Under the pieces are notes generated by a model. It saw nothing but the letters and a program-made list of their open reading frames with translations, ran no database searches and was not told the origin of the DNA. A program made the position numbers and the translations under genes. Below are positions 1 to 10,300 of a stretch of DNA of 64,000 nucleotides, piece after piece. Source of the stretch: Paenibacillus paeoniae (GTDB lineage: Bacteria; Bacillota; Bacilli; Paenibacillales; Paenibacillaceae); the NCBI RefSeq assembly GCF_003388735.1, contig NZ_QUBQ01000009.1, positions 39,796 through 103,795 of the forward strand, written 5' to 3'. Position 1 is the first letter of the stretch; the number at the start of each line of letters is the position of its first letter.

Positions 1-1
1 A

Positions 2-943
2 GGGCTGGGATTGTCCATTCAAGGTGTCGATATCGTTAACTTGGAGGAGGGGAACGTGGAGATTGAGGTATACCATTCGTTCGAAAGGGGATTTGATGAG
101 TGTCGTAAAATTATTGCGCCGTTGCTGAGTGACATTCTTGGTGAGCATATTGCGGTGAAGCTGGAGGTGCCGCCAGCTAAGCATGGCGAGCCGACCATGG
201 TGACGTTCGGCTCGGCAAAGCAATACGAGATAGAGACAGGAGTGGCCGGAGCGGCCAAGGGCGGAGATTTGCTATCGGGAGACAGCTTCAGTCTGGTGGA
301 ACTGGGCAATGGCAAGTTTGCAGTGGCGATTAGCGATGGAATGGGCAATGGAGAGCGGGCGCGACAGGAGAGCAGCGCAGCGCTGTCGATTTTGCAGCAG
401 CTGCTTCAGTCTGGCATGGATGAGAAGCTGGCCGTAAAGTCGGTCAACTCCGTGCTGCTGCTTCGCTCCTCCGAGGAGATGTATGCGACGGTCGATCTCG
501 CTATTGTCGATCTTTATACGGCGCATACGACGTTCATGAAGATCGGCTCTACTCCAAGCTTTATCAAGCGCGGCAAGGAGGTTATTCCGGTAACAGCTAA
601 TAATTTGCCGATCGGCATAATTCAGGATATTGATGTCGACTTCGTATCGATGCAATTACACCCTGGGGATACGCTTGTCATGATGAGCGATGGCATCTAC
701 GATGCCCCTGGCCATGCGGTCAATAAGGAGATGTGGATGAAGCGCATTATTAGCGAGATGGAAACAGACGATCCGCAGGAGATCGCAGATACGCTGCTGG
801 AAACGGTCGTGCGTTATCATGATGGAGACATAGTAGACGATATGACCGTACTTGTTGCCCGTGTGGACAAGCACTTGCCGGAGTGGGCTTCCTTCCGCTG
901 GCCCGGAGTGACGCGAATGGAGCGCCCGAGGACGGTGAGTTGA
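2..943 (+). CDS. spoIIE: Stage II sporulation protein E, C-terminal PP2C phosphatase part (5' truncated by window)
   Basis: The frame is open from the window edge to a TGA at 941-943, so only about 313 C-terminal residues of a roughly 820-residue protein are present. It is the PP2C-type serine phosphatase domain: the metal-binding segments SGDSFS, ISDGMGNG, MSDGIYD and VDDMTVLV occur in the expected order. In Bacilli SpoIIE sits at the asymmetric septum and dephosphorylates SpoIIAA to release sigma-F in the forespore. The N-terminal membrane and FtsZ-interacting regions lie outside the window. A strong terminator follows. In B. subtilis the next genes are yabS and yabT; here they lie 13 kb further on. 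Confidence 0.96.
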   Translation, partial: GLGLSIQGVDIVNLEEGNVEIEVYHSFERGFDECRKIIAPLLSDILGEHIAVKLEVPPAKHGEPTMVTFGSAKQYEIETGVAGAAKGGDLLSGDSFSLVELGNGKFAVAISDGMGNGERARQESSAALSILQQLLQSGMDEKLAVKSVNSVLLLRSSEEMYATVDLAIVDLYTAHTTFMKIGSTPSFIKRGKEVIPVTANNLPIGIIQDIDVDFVSMQLHPGDTLVMMSDGIYDAPGHAVNKEMWMKRIISEMETDDPQEIADTLLETVVRYHDGDIVDDMTVLVARVDKHLPEWASFRWPGVTRMERPRTVS

Positions 944-1024
944 CGGAGAGAGGACAAGCTGTGATTGAATCATGAGCTAGGGAGGCACGGATATTATCAG
1001 CTAGCATTAAATGCATGAAGCTAG

Positions 1025-1097
1025 CCCCTCTTGATAGACAACGTGAATCGTTCATCTGATAGGATGGACATGACCGTTGTTTATCAGAGGGGTTTTT
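1025..1097 (+). terminator. Rho-independent terminator after spoIIE
   Basis: A nearly perfect long inverted repeat (arms 1025-1043 and 1075-1092, core CCCCTCT with its partner AGAGGGG) is followed by TTTTTAT. It sits 80 bases after the spoIIE stop and closes that transcript. Confidence 0.85.
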
Positions 1098-1099
1098 AT

Positions 1100-1215
1100 A
1101 TGAGTTAAGTCACTCCGCATGTAGCAGCATTGTTCCAGACATCGAGACAGATCTGCTGGGCTTTGGAGAGGTGCGCGTATTTCATGCTTTGTTTACCGAT
1201 ATGGAGTCTCTATAG
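1100..1215 (+). pseudogene. Possible 3' remnant of an unidentified gene
   Basis: Between the spoIIE terminator and the convergent minus-strand gene there is a short open plus-strand frame ending in TAG at about 1215. Its translation looks protein-like (it contains DLLGFGEVRVFHALFTD) but there is no start codon with a ribosome binding site. It may be the tail of a gene deleted when the accessory block arrived, or chance. I cannot name a family. Confidence 0.2.
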
Positions 1216-1222
1216 CCAAGCC

Positions 1223-2305
1223 TTAATAATCTTGAATTAGCTCTTGCATATCCGTATCTCTATAATCCCATTGACTTCGGGACTCCCTTAATTTCTGAAG
1301 GTGTTCCTCAATATTATCCGGTGTTATCTGTACCCCGAACCATGGAGGGGCATAGTCCTCGCTCCCTAACATTCGGTATACCATTAGATTTCCCGTTTCC
1401 TTGGAGAAGTGGGATAAATCATCATAGTACGTATCGTGGTTAAGCGAGCTCATCGAAATATCATGGTAACCAGAGAAATCCCAGATTGGAGCGATCGACA
1501 CAAGTTGACGCTTCCAGTCTTCATAGACGGGCCATTGGTCCATCTGCCAAAATGTCTCCAAAATAATAGCGTGAATCGGGCTAATGTACAGGTAAAGCTG
1601 AATGTCCTGTTCGTTGCAGAGATCCTGAATTTTCTTAATATACTCTATGCTGTTAAGAGAAACCTCGTATTGTATGGCAATTCTTTTTAAATCGTTGACG
1701 CTTACCTCTGATCTAAGCTTAATTTCGGCATTAAAACTGCCATCATCGAGAGTACTGCTTTTGGTATACTTGTCTCTGTTTTTAACATTATCGTAAAGAA
1801 CATAATAGCTATCCAGCAGCGATTTTTTTGTTAGCAGTGTTGAAGCAATATCTTGAAAATAGTAGAAAGGGGAAGCAACCCTCTTCTCTGCAAAATTGAC
1901 ATGAGTTTTATATTCGATATCAAAAGTTTCAAAATCTAATCCGATAATAATGGTTTTCAAGTTGTTTTTGCGCTTTAACAGAGACTCCACATGTGAGAAT
2001 TGAATGTATGAATTAGATGCTGATAGCCCTAAGTTATAGGTGGATTCACCTGTTATTTGTTCAATGAGTGGGGGATCCAAACGCATAGCTCTGGATGTGC
2101 CAAGCACAATCGTCTCTGGCTGGTAGTCTCTGCTATTGTAAGTCTTAACTAAATAAGGATCTCTATTACCGATTTTATGTTCATTGAAGCTTTTTCTAGT
2201 GACCGGATAGATCCCGTACGGATCAACGATGTAGCTTACGGTCGCTGAGCATACGAGTAAGAACACAATTGCACCGATTACAGTTAACGCCCATTTCTTA
2301 TACAC
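1223..2305 (-). CDS. SGNH-hydrolase-like membrane-anchored protein, partner of MBOAT acyltransferase (AlgJ/DltD-like role)
   Basis: 360 residues with an N-terminal membrane anchor (about residues 6-26). A GTSR motif with Ser71 in the position of the SGNH nucleophile and a C-terminal DLSHF segment supplying the Asp and His suggest an SGNH esterase/acyltransferase fold. It starts 15 bases after the MBOAT gene on the same strand. In alginate, cellulose and teichoic acid modification systems an MBOAT protein moves acyl groups across the membrane and an extracytoplasmic SGNH protein such as AlgJ, AlgX or DltD completes the transfer. The same role is inferred here. The substrate is unknown; the EPS or wall polymer of this organism is a reasonable guess. 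Confidence 0.75.
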   Translation of the reverse strand: MYKKWALTVIGAIVFLLVCSATVSYIVDPYGIYPVTRKSFNEHKIGNRDPYLVKTYNSRDYQPETIVLGTSRAMRLDPPLIEQITGESTYNLGLSASNSYIQFSHVESLLKRKNNLKTIIIGLDFETFDIEYKTHVNFAEKRVASPFYYFQDIASTLLTKKSLLDSYYVLYDNVKNRDKYTKSSTLDDGSFNAEIKLRSEVSVNDLKRIAIQYEVSLNSIEYIKKIQDLCNEQDIQLYLYISPIHAIILETFWQMDQWPVYEDWKRQLVSIAPIWDFSGYHDISMSSLNHDTYYDDLSHFSKETGNLMVYRMLGSEDYAPPWFGVQITPDNIEEHLQKLRESRSQWDYRDTDMQELIQDY

Positions 2306-2320
2306 TATAGTAACCCTCGC

Positions 2321-3796
2321 TTAGAAATTAAAATATAAGAACTCCGACATTTTATTCATATCCATCACAGCATATAAGAAAATAAGAACAATAAAGATAG
2401 CCGTAATCAAGGTAGGCTTGAACGTGGCAGCTTTCTCTGATGTGTTCTTAAATCCTAGAATCAGAATGAATCCAAGCACGATATAGATAAGGGCCTTATC
2501 CTTCCCAGGAACATCAGATGGGCCAAAAACGATCCCTAATTGTTCGAGAGGCTGTAAGAAGGAAAATAATCGTTCGGGTAGAATGGCTCCATTAACCCCA
2601 AACATCGCTTTAATGAATGTAAGTGCCTCGTTTACGGATGATACTTTGAAAAAGACCAAAATAACATTTACATAAGCAAACGTAATACCCCAAGCGATTG
2701 CCTTCGGCAATCGAATATTGGTCTTTCTCCATAGCCGATACACGATAATCCCAATTCCAATCAGCAAGCCCCATATTATAAAATTCCAGCCTGCCCCATG
2801 CCAAATACCGCTGATTAAGAACAACAGAACCAAGGACAGACTCGTTATCCACTCTGTTTTGAGCCTAAGCGTTTTTGTCATAAATGCGCTTCTGGATAGT
2901 TTGCGGTTAACAGGGATATATACGTAATCGTATAAGAAACGGGTTAACGTAATATGCCATCTGGACATAACTTCCTGTAAGTTAGTTGCTTTATAAGGAG
3001 AGTTGAAGTTAATAGGTATCCTAATGTTAAATAACAAACCTAAGCCTACAGCCATGTCCGAGTAGCCACTGAAGTCAAAATACAATTGAAAGGTATAGGA
3101 CAAAGCCACAATCCATGCATCAAAAAATGTGATGGAGTCCAAGACACCCATGCCGCTTGCCACAGTCGTAGAGAATTGATCGGCAAGGATGACTTTCTTA
3201 AATAATCCGATTGAAAATATGTAAATGCCTAATGAGATGTTCTCATAGTTAATTTGGTGGTGGGCAGGCTGCAGGAATTGAGGCATCATTTGGCGATGAT
3301 GAACAATGGGTCCGGCAACAAGCTGAGGGAAAAACGTGACAAACAATGAGTAATTGATTAAACTCTGCTCCTTGACCTTGCCGTTGTAGCAGTCGATGAT
3401 ATAGCTGATTTGTTGAAAGGTATAGAAGCTGATCGCTAGCGGCAGAGCTATATTCATAAGAGGAAGGTTGGCTGAAAAAAGACTGTTCACATTGGACAAG
3501 ATAAAATCGAGGTATTTGAAATATCCGAGCAAGCCTAAATTAAAGACAATACCAGCAAGTAGTGCTGGCCTCGACTTATGAGAGATCAGATATCTTCCAA
3601 CGATATAGTTGGCTAAAATGGATAAGAGTATTAGGGGCAGGTATGCCGGGTTCCACCAGCCATAAAAAAATAATGAACAGACTACTAGCCACGGCTTGGA
3701 GTAGCGCTGGGTGGCTGTCCAAGCATTGAGCAAGAAGTAGGTTATGAATACAAAAGGCAGATATAGAAAGATGAAGTGGGGCGAGTTAAACAACAT
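2321..3796 (-). CDS. MBOAT-family O-acyltransferase (AlgI/DltB-like)
   Basis: 491 residues, strongly hydrophobic with about ten membrane segments. The N-terminus (LYLPFVFITYFLL, then SLFFYGWWNPAYL) is typical of AlgI-like proteins. The two family histidines are present: His281 in SRWHITLTRF and His333 in SGIWHGAGW. MBOAT proteins pass acetyl or other acyl groups through the membrane to extracytoplasmic sugars. It is the first gene of a two-gene minus-strand operon with the SGNH-like gene and has a good sigma-A-type promoter upstream. AlgI-like seems more likely than DltB because no dltA or dltC genes are nearby. Confidence 0.9.
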   Translation of the reverse strand: MLFNSPHFIFLYLPFVFITYFLLNAWTATQRYSKPWLVVCSLFFYGWWNPAYLPLILLSILANYIVGRYLISHKSRPALLAGIVFNLGLLGYFKYLDFILSNVNSLFSANLPLMNIALPLAISFYTFQQISYIIDCYNGKVKEQSLINYSLFVTFFPQLVAGPIVHHRQMMPQFLQPAHHQINYENISLGIYIFSIGLFKKVILADQFSTTVASGMGVLDSITFFDAWIVALSYTFQLYFDFSGYSDMAVGLGLLFNIRIPINFNSPYKATNLQEVMSRWHITLTRFLYDYVYIPVNRKLSRSAFMTKTLRLKTEWITSLSLVLLFLISGIWHGAGWNFIIWGLLIGIGIIVYRLWRKTNIRLPKAIAWGITFAYVNVILVFFKVSSVNEALTFIKAMFGVNGAILPERLFSFLQPLEQLGIVFGPSDVPGKDKALIYIVLGFILILGFKNTSEKAATFKPTLITAIFIVLIFLYAVMDMNKMSEFLYFNF

Positions 3797-3878
3797 GTCC
3801 TTACGCTCCTGTAGGTAGATGCCCGGCAGTCCATGGAATGAGTGACGTACTCTATCTGTTTATTTGAACAATATAGCT

Positions 3879-3908
3879 ATTATACGAATCCATATGATGT
3901 TTTATCAA
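3879..3908 (-). promoter_or_regulatory. Sigma-A-type promoter of the MBOAT operon
   Basis: Read on the minus strand: -35 TTGATA (3903-3908), 18-base spacer, -10 TATAAT (3879-3884), about 80 bases before the MBOAT start codon. The -10 is a perfect consensus. Confidence 0.6.
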
Positions 3909-3947
3909 GAAATTTATGTTAGAGTTTGTCGAATCATAGGTTAATCG

Positions 3948-3980
3948 AGCCTCCGTTCTAATCGTGGGGGCTTTTAATTT
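3948..3980 (+). terminator. Weak terminator-like hairpin in the divergent intergenic region
   Basis: A 7-bp stem (3948-3954 with 3966-3972, one G-U pair) is followed by TTTTAATTTT on the plus strand. No plus-strand gene lies immediately upstream, so it may be a relic or a leader hairpin. Confidence 0.35.
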
Positions 3981-4042
3981 TGGGGAATTAGGGAGAAAGA
4001 AATAGCTATATACGGAAATACACGCAATGAATATAATTAATT

Positions 4043-4071
4043 TTGTTGTTCCAAAATATCTAAATTATAGA
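4043..4071 (+). promoter_or_regulatory. Candidate promoter for the DNRLRE/RHS operon
   Basis: TTGTTG (4043-4048), 17-base spacer, TATAGA (4066-4071), in a very AT-rich stretch about 75 bases before the first gene. Other AT-rich hexamers nearby would also pass, so the exact site is uncertain. Confidence 0.35.
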
Positions 4072-4144
4072 AAGAGAGGAATGATTTTTGAATCAGTTTA
4101 TTATATCAACGAATACATAAAAATCTAGCCAGGAGGAAAACGAG

Positions 4145-7100
4145 ATGAAAAAACTCAAAAAAAGTTTAGTATTTATTCTCTGCTTTTGCTTGATCCTTGG
4201 AATTGGTGTTCCAGCATCAATCTCTGCAGAAGAAAAAGAGATCATTCAAGAACAAACGCCAATGCTTCAAGATTCAGAGGGAATTATCAATGACAATAGC
4301 CCCGTCTTGGAGGCAGCTCCCACAGATGTTATAGAAAGTGCAAACGAGTATGGGGAGACGGTTCTAGGAGAAGTTGTTAATCTAAGGACTTCTAATAGCA
4401 AGCATTACTTATTGTCAGATAACACTTATATGGCAAGAGTAACGTTTACCGATCAGCACTATTTAGACGAGACAGGTACTTGGAGAAATATCGATACAAG
4501 CCTGACGGACGAAGCGGAGATTGACGCAAATGATTCCTCTATCTCGCGTGAAAGCGCGGAGACGCTAAAGTCTTTTTCGGCAAGCGCGCGGATCAGAGTG
4601 GATAAATCTGAAACTGACTTGAGAGCATTGAAAGTTCCATTCGATGTTAAACTGCCAAAACGCATCGCCAAAGGATACACCATTGGGAAAGGTTCTGAGT
4701 CGTTAACCTTTATTCCGCTTGATGCTTCGAGTGCCAGAGGAGAAGTTTTCGACAATAAAATGTTATATAGCGATGTTTGGACAAGCGCCGATGTAGAGCT
4801 GGAAGTGATAGAGAATGGTATTAAAGAAACGATCTATTTAAAAGATGAGCAAGCGCCTACTACATTCCGGTTTAAGGTAGAGGGCGATCTTGCAGGCTCC
4901 AAGACCTTTGAATTGCAGCCGGCCTGGCTGATTGATGCCAATGGCACAACTCGTGATGTGGATCAGGTCATTAACGAAGAAAACGGACAAACTTATGTAG
5001 ACTTGACGGTTGACGTGTCGGAACTGGTTTATCCGATTGCAATTGATCCGACGGTTAATATTATATCTTCTCAAATGACGTACCAGAGTACATATGTAGA
5101 CTCTGAATCTTCATACAAAGATAATAGTACATCCTCTTCTCTTTTAATTGGCGGAGACAGAATTCGTACTTATCAATATTTGATGCAATTTAATTTTGAA
5201 AGTGTAGGAACTATTTATCATGCTACATTGAACATGTATAGACATGGACAGAGAGTGCACAACTCCAGAATTGAACTATTAAAAATATTAGAGCCCTGGA
5301 CTGCATCCCAAGTGACAAGCTTTTCAAAAGTACCCCGAATCGATCCAAATAAATTTTCTAGTAAAGAAATTAGTAAAGGATTCATCAATTGGGAAACATT
5401 TGATATAACCAGTGTCATTAAGGAATGGACAAACGGAACTTCTCCGAACTATGGTTTTTTGGCTAGGGATGCCTTTAATTACGAGACAATATCTTACGCG
5501 AATTTTAATGCTTATACTGTGTCAACCCGACCTTACTTGCAATTAGTGTATACCCAGCCCCCAACTGCGCCCACAGTAGTATCGCCAAATGGGGGAGAGG
5601 TTTGGACTGGAGAACAAACGATTACATGGCTTCCTTCAAAAGATATTTATGATTTTTTAGGTCCAAGATATTCTTATCAGCATCCTTCTGGTCAACAGCA
5701 AGTGGGACAAACATTTACCACGGGAACAACAGGGCAGGAGCTTCTGACTAAAGTAAATTTTACTATAGGTGGATTTTCAACTAGCGGGGACTTGCCTGTA
5801 CATTTATATGCAACTTCGGGTGGTATACCAACGGGAGGGCCTCTTAAAACAGTTAACGTACCTGTAAATAGCATAGGCGTACATACTGCTAATTTTAATG
5901 ATGTGTTATCATCCAACACAACATATGCGATTGTTTTTGGTACTGCCAATATGAAGAATTCCTTCCCGATAGAATTTACTACAAATGTATCTTTAAGAAC
6001 GGTTGGTTCTATGGTTGTAAAATCAGGAACGGGAAACTATACAGAATCTCTGACAGATGATCTGAATATCTCAATCGAAACCACCAAATCGAACCTCCGC
6101 TATCATATTCAAGTTTCGACAGACGCGGGGGCAACTTGGGTTGATATTGTGGCTCTTACGGCTCCTGGAGTGACATCATATTCGTATAACTTTACGCCAG
6201 TTCCACAATCCTTTAATGCCAAAGTGCGTATTCGCTCGTACAATGGGCAGTTATACGGAGCATGGGACGAAAGCGATAATGTATTCATTATTCATCAGGT
6301 TCCTAATCAACCGACAGGCTTAACACCGGGAAGTACGAATTCTGCAACGCCTATGCTGGCGGCAAGTACTACTCCTGTTTTGAACTGGACATTCTCCCAC
6401 TCAGGTACAGGAAGCTTCCAATCTCAGTATCAGGTTCGCTTGTTCAGTGGAACAACACTCCTGCATGACAGCGGCTGGGTTCAGTCATCCACGACTGCTT
6501 ATACCGTTCCATCGGGTCTTCTTACAAGAAAAAGTACGTACAACTGGCAAGTAAGAGTGAAGGATAACGTCGGTACGGAATCAGCGTATTCGGCTCGCAG
6601 TTATATCAAAATAAATGGTTTACCCCTTGTTAATGTGACCTCGTATACGAATGGAGCTACTTTAACGACTAACTCTCCACAGTTTACTTGGACGTATACA
6701 GATAGCGAGGGACAAGTTCAAACCGAATACCGCATTATGGGCTCCCAAGATAATTGGCAGACTGTCGGATATGATTCAGGACCACTTGCTGGCAATGCAA
6801 CTACTTTTACAACTGTACCGCTTGCGAATGGGGCTTGGAGCTTTAGAATATTAGCCAAAGACGGAATGGAATGGTCAGAGCCGGGGGTTAGAAATCTGAT
6901 TCTGCCAGCATCGTTTGAGCCCAATAATACACCTGCGCAGGCATTCGCAATTAACTATAACCAAACTTATTCGACGGTCATAGATACAAGCACGGACATT
7001 GATTTCTTCAAGTATGTAGCTTCTTCCAACGGTGTAGATATCTTTACACTAAACGTACCTGTCGGAAAAAACTACGATGTGCATATATACGACAGTAATA

Positions 7101-7330
7101 TGAACCTGTTGGCAGCAGGTATTCAAGGTGTTGGAGCTGCCGAAAACGTGCTTTATCAAGTAACGAAAGGCAACACGTATTACGTCAAGGTGTTTGGTGT
7201 AGATGGTCATTTCAGCGCGACAGCGCCGTATTCTTTCATACTGAAAAAGTTGGCCATTCAATATGAGACGGTCTACCAGTATGATGCGAATGGGAATATC
7301 ACAGGCAAAACAACTACTCAAAAGAACTAA
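4145..7330 (+). CDS. Secreted DNRLRE-domain protein paired with an RHS-repeat toxin (WapA-like N-terminal half)
   Basis: 1061 residues with a signal peptide (KKLKKS, a hydrophobic stretch and cleavage near ISAEE). Residues about 310-470 form a DNRLRE-type jelly-roll like that in the N-terminal part of WapA. This is followed by fibronectin-III/Ig-like modules (from PPTAPTVVSP, about residue 475, and PNQPTGLTP, about residue 720) and a PPC-like beta domain (EPNNTPAQAF, about residues 925-1045). The last residues, from YQYDANGNITGK, are a single YD-type repeat, as if the protein once continued into the RHS protein 12 bases downstream. Good Shine-Dalgarno AGGAGG at 4131-4136. The role as wall-associated carrier or adhesin of the toxin system is inferred. 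Confidence 0.85.
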   Translation: MKKLKKSLVFILCFCLILGIGVPASISAEEKEIIQEQTPMLQDSEGIINDNSPVLEAAPTDVIESANEYGETVLGEVVNLRTSNSKHYLLSDNTYMARVTFTDQHYLDETGTWRNIDTSLTDEAEIDANDSSISRESAETLKSFSASARIRVDKSETDLRALKVPFDVKLPKRIAKGYTIGKGSESLTFIPLDASSARGEVFDNKMLYSDVWTSADVELEVIENGIKETIYLKDEQAPTTFRFKVEGDLAGSKTFELQPAWLIDANGTTRDVDQVINEENGQTYVDLTVDVSELVYPIAIDPTVNIISSQMTYQSTYVDSESSYKDNSTSSSLLIGGDRIRTYQYLMQFNFESVGTIYHATLNMYRHGQRVHNSRIELLKILEPWTASQVTSFSKVPRIDPNKFSSKEISKGFINWETFDITSVIKEWTNGTSPNYGFLARDAFNYETISYANFNAYTVSTRPYLQLVYTQPPTAPTVVSPNGGEVWTGEQTITWLPSKDIYDFLGPRYSYQHPSGQQQVGQTFTTGTTGQELLTKVNFTIGGFSTSGDLPVHLYATSGGIPTGGPLKTVNVPVNSIGVHTANFNDVLSSNTTYAIVFGTANMKNSFPIEFTTNVSLRTVGSMVVKSGTGNYTESLTDDLNISIETTKSNLRYHIQVSTDAGATWVDIVALTAPGVTSYSYNFTPVPQSFNAKVRIRSYNGQLYGAWDESDNVFIIHQVPNQPTGLTPGSTNSATPMLAASTTPVLNWTFSHSGTGSFQSQYQVRLFSGTTLLHDSGWVQSSTTAYTVPSGLLTRKSTYNWQVRVKDNVGTESAYSARSYIKINGLPLVNVTSYTNGATLTTNSPQFTWTYTDSEGQVQTEYRIMGSQDNWQTVGYDSGPLAGNATTFTTVPLANGAWSFRILAKDGMEWSEPGVRNLILPASFEPNNTPAQAFAINYNQTYSTVIDTSTDIDFFKYVASSNGVDIFTLNVPVGKNYDVHIYDSNMNLLAAGIQGVGAAENVLYQVTKGNTYYVKVFGVDGHFSATAPYSFILKKLAIQYETVYQYDANGNITGKTTTQKN

Positions 7331-7342
7331 GGAGGAAGCCTC

Positions 7343-10300
7343 TTGAAGATATCGGTAAAACGGACGCTTATTTTTCTGTTGCTTGGCGTCCTTCTATTCC
7401 CAGATCTATCAAATACCATTCACTACTCAGTTGTTACTGCGCAGGGAGTGGATTATCGCCATGTTAATACCAAGCCTGACGAGGCGCCATTCCGAGTGGA
7501 GCTGGGGAATGAAACCATCTCTACTCTATCCGGCAGTATATCTATACAGGCCAGCGACCTGAGTCTGCCAGGGCGCAATGGTCTTGGTTTCACACTGACA
7601 CGCATATACGACAGTGGCAGCTCTCAATTATTTCAAATGACAAGTGCAGGCAACACCAGCAGAACAGATCAATCAACTGAAGAGAAAATGTTCCCTATCG
7701 GCAGAGGCTGGAGCTGGGATATTTCCTATATGGAGATTAATGAAGGCGGCAAGTATCTCCACTTATCGGGTTCTGGCGTATTTAAAATTAACAAGGATAA
7801 TGAATTTGTCGGTTATCCATGGAAGGACTATACGTTCGAAGAGAACAAGACTGTGACGGTAGGCAGTCTGACCTCCGCTTATGTAGTGAAATCGATTTAT
7901 AAAATCAATCAGTTTTTTGATTCGCAGGGCAAGCTTATTCAGATTGCGGATTCCTATAACAATACGATTAACTTTGAGTACTCGGGTTGGAAGCTTATCT
8001 CTATTACCGACGCGATTGGCAACAAGATTAACATAACCTATGGAGATGGTTCTGTTGTATTAAGTACGGGAACCAAGACAGTTACTTATACGACAACTAA
8101 AGTGAATGGCAAAGATCTTTTGCAGAAAGTTACGGACCCTATCGGGCGTGAAACGGAGTATGAATACAGTGTAAAGCAGGCGGGATTCAGTCTAACCTCT
8201 ACAGTTCCTAGTGTCTCTAACCCATATGCATTATTAACGGGTATCACGTATCTGACAGGCGCAAAGAGTGTTATTGAATACGAAAGTACCCCAACAACCC
8301 GGTTTATTGGCAAAAAGATGGTGAACCAGGTGTACCGGGTAAAGTCGAGAGAGGATCAATTCGTTCAGCAAGACGGGTCTATTTTTACAGCGAATCGTAA
8401 TGATATTACATACCCTCTAAGTGACATGGGGTCCTCATATGATACCGATTATAATTTCTCGGTGGCGATGAATGACGGATTGACGGTGACGACGTACACG
8501 AATGAAAAGGACTACATTAACGAAGATTATTCACCGGTCTACTACAATAATGATCGCGTGATCACTGCAGTTCAGAATGGGGTTACCCATACTACGCGGG
8601 TGGATTATGAGTATGATCGAATTAGAAGATGGCCAGTGCCACTTAAGATTACGGAGACGACTTCCAATTCGGCAGAGTCCGCAACTAAAGTAATTCAGAA
8701 CAGCATGCTATACGATTCCTATGGCAATGTTGTATCCTCCGTTGCTCCTAACGGAAGAATCACTATTAATACGTATGGCGAGACCTCACATTTGCTAGTA
8801 GGAGTCCAATCCCAGATTGATCCATCTCGATATGTGTATAACGAAATCGTCAGAGACAGTGTTCATGGGCATATTTTGACCCAGAGGGTTAGAGAAGGCA
8901 GTCCAACAGGAAGTATATTGCAAGAGGTGGTGAACAGCCGATATGACTCGTTCGGCAATGTTACCCAGCAGAAGCTGCTTCAAAGTTCAGGCGGTTACAT
9001 TACGATAAACACAGAGTTCAAAGCTACTGCGCCATATAACGGAGCTTTTCCAACTAAAATAACGACTTCTGGTTATGATGTGGATCGTAAAGCTATAACG
9101 GTATCGGAAGCTTTGAATTTTCAGACTGTGGATGGGATATTGACTAGTTACACGGACGGGAAGGGCAATACAACAACCTATGAGTATGATAATCTCAACC
9201 GGGCAATCAAGGTCATTAATCCCGACTCAAGCGAACGGACAATTAGATATCGGGATAAGCAGAACCAGATTGAGATGACCGATGAGATGGGTATTAAGGC
9301 GTTAACAAAATGGAATCCACTCGGTTGGATGACAGAGACGGGAATCATTGAGTATCACGTTTTCAAGCCCAAAGGCAAATATCGCTATGACGCTTATGGC
9401 CGTGCAACACAAACGGAGGATGCTTTAGGCAATCTAATAAATTACGGGTATGACCAATGGAGCCGGCAAAATAAAATTGTATTTCCAGACTCCACTATTT
9501 CTCGAGTTGTTTTTGATGATATTGGCAACATCAAAACAACGACTGATAGCGAGGGCAATCAACTAAAGGAATACTACGATATTTTGGGTAATGTAGTAAA
9601 AAAAGAAGAAGTTACAAGCACGGGTACGGTAACTATCTTGGGTACCTACACTTATGATCTTGCCGAAAATGTATTACTGGCAAAGGATAGTACACAGAAC
9701 ACGACGAAATATTCTTATGATGTCCTGAGCAGACTCACCAGCGTTACCAACGCCTTAAACGAAACAACAGCCTACCAGTACAACATGCAGAGTAGCATGA
9801 CCCAGATGATCTACCCTGACGGGAAAAGTCTGCGTAAGGAGTATGACGAATGGGGACGTCTCATCAAGTCGATTGATGCCAAGAATCAGATAGAAACGTT
9901 CTACTATGATGCCAATGACAATATAACTGGCTCAGTGGATCGGAAAGGAAATCGCTTCAAGTATACCTTTAACAGCCGTGACCTGCTGTTATCCTTCGAG
10001 CTGGTAAATGCACAGGGTAATTCGCTTCCGACTAATGAGAAGGTTTCCTATCGATATGACTCGGCAGGCAAGCGTACACAGATGAGCGACGTAACAGGAA
10101 CAACATCTTACACGTACAACCCTAATAACGCACAACTGGTAGAAGTTCAATTTCCAGACGCCAAGACGATAAAGTACGATTATGATGCGAATGACAATCG
10201 TGCCGCAATGAAAGATCCTTTCGGGTTTAACACGTATTACCGCTACAATGCGAATAATCAGCTAGAGGTTGTTTCCTCCTCACTGAACTTTAATCGCGAT

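Noticed and set aside
7331..7342. Possible frameshift joining the DNRLRE and RHS genes into one
   Set aside because: The second gene has its own strong Shine-Dalgarno and signal peptide, and the first has a natural-looking end. Two separate genes explain the sequence better.
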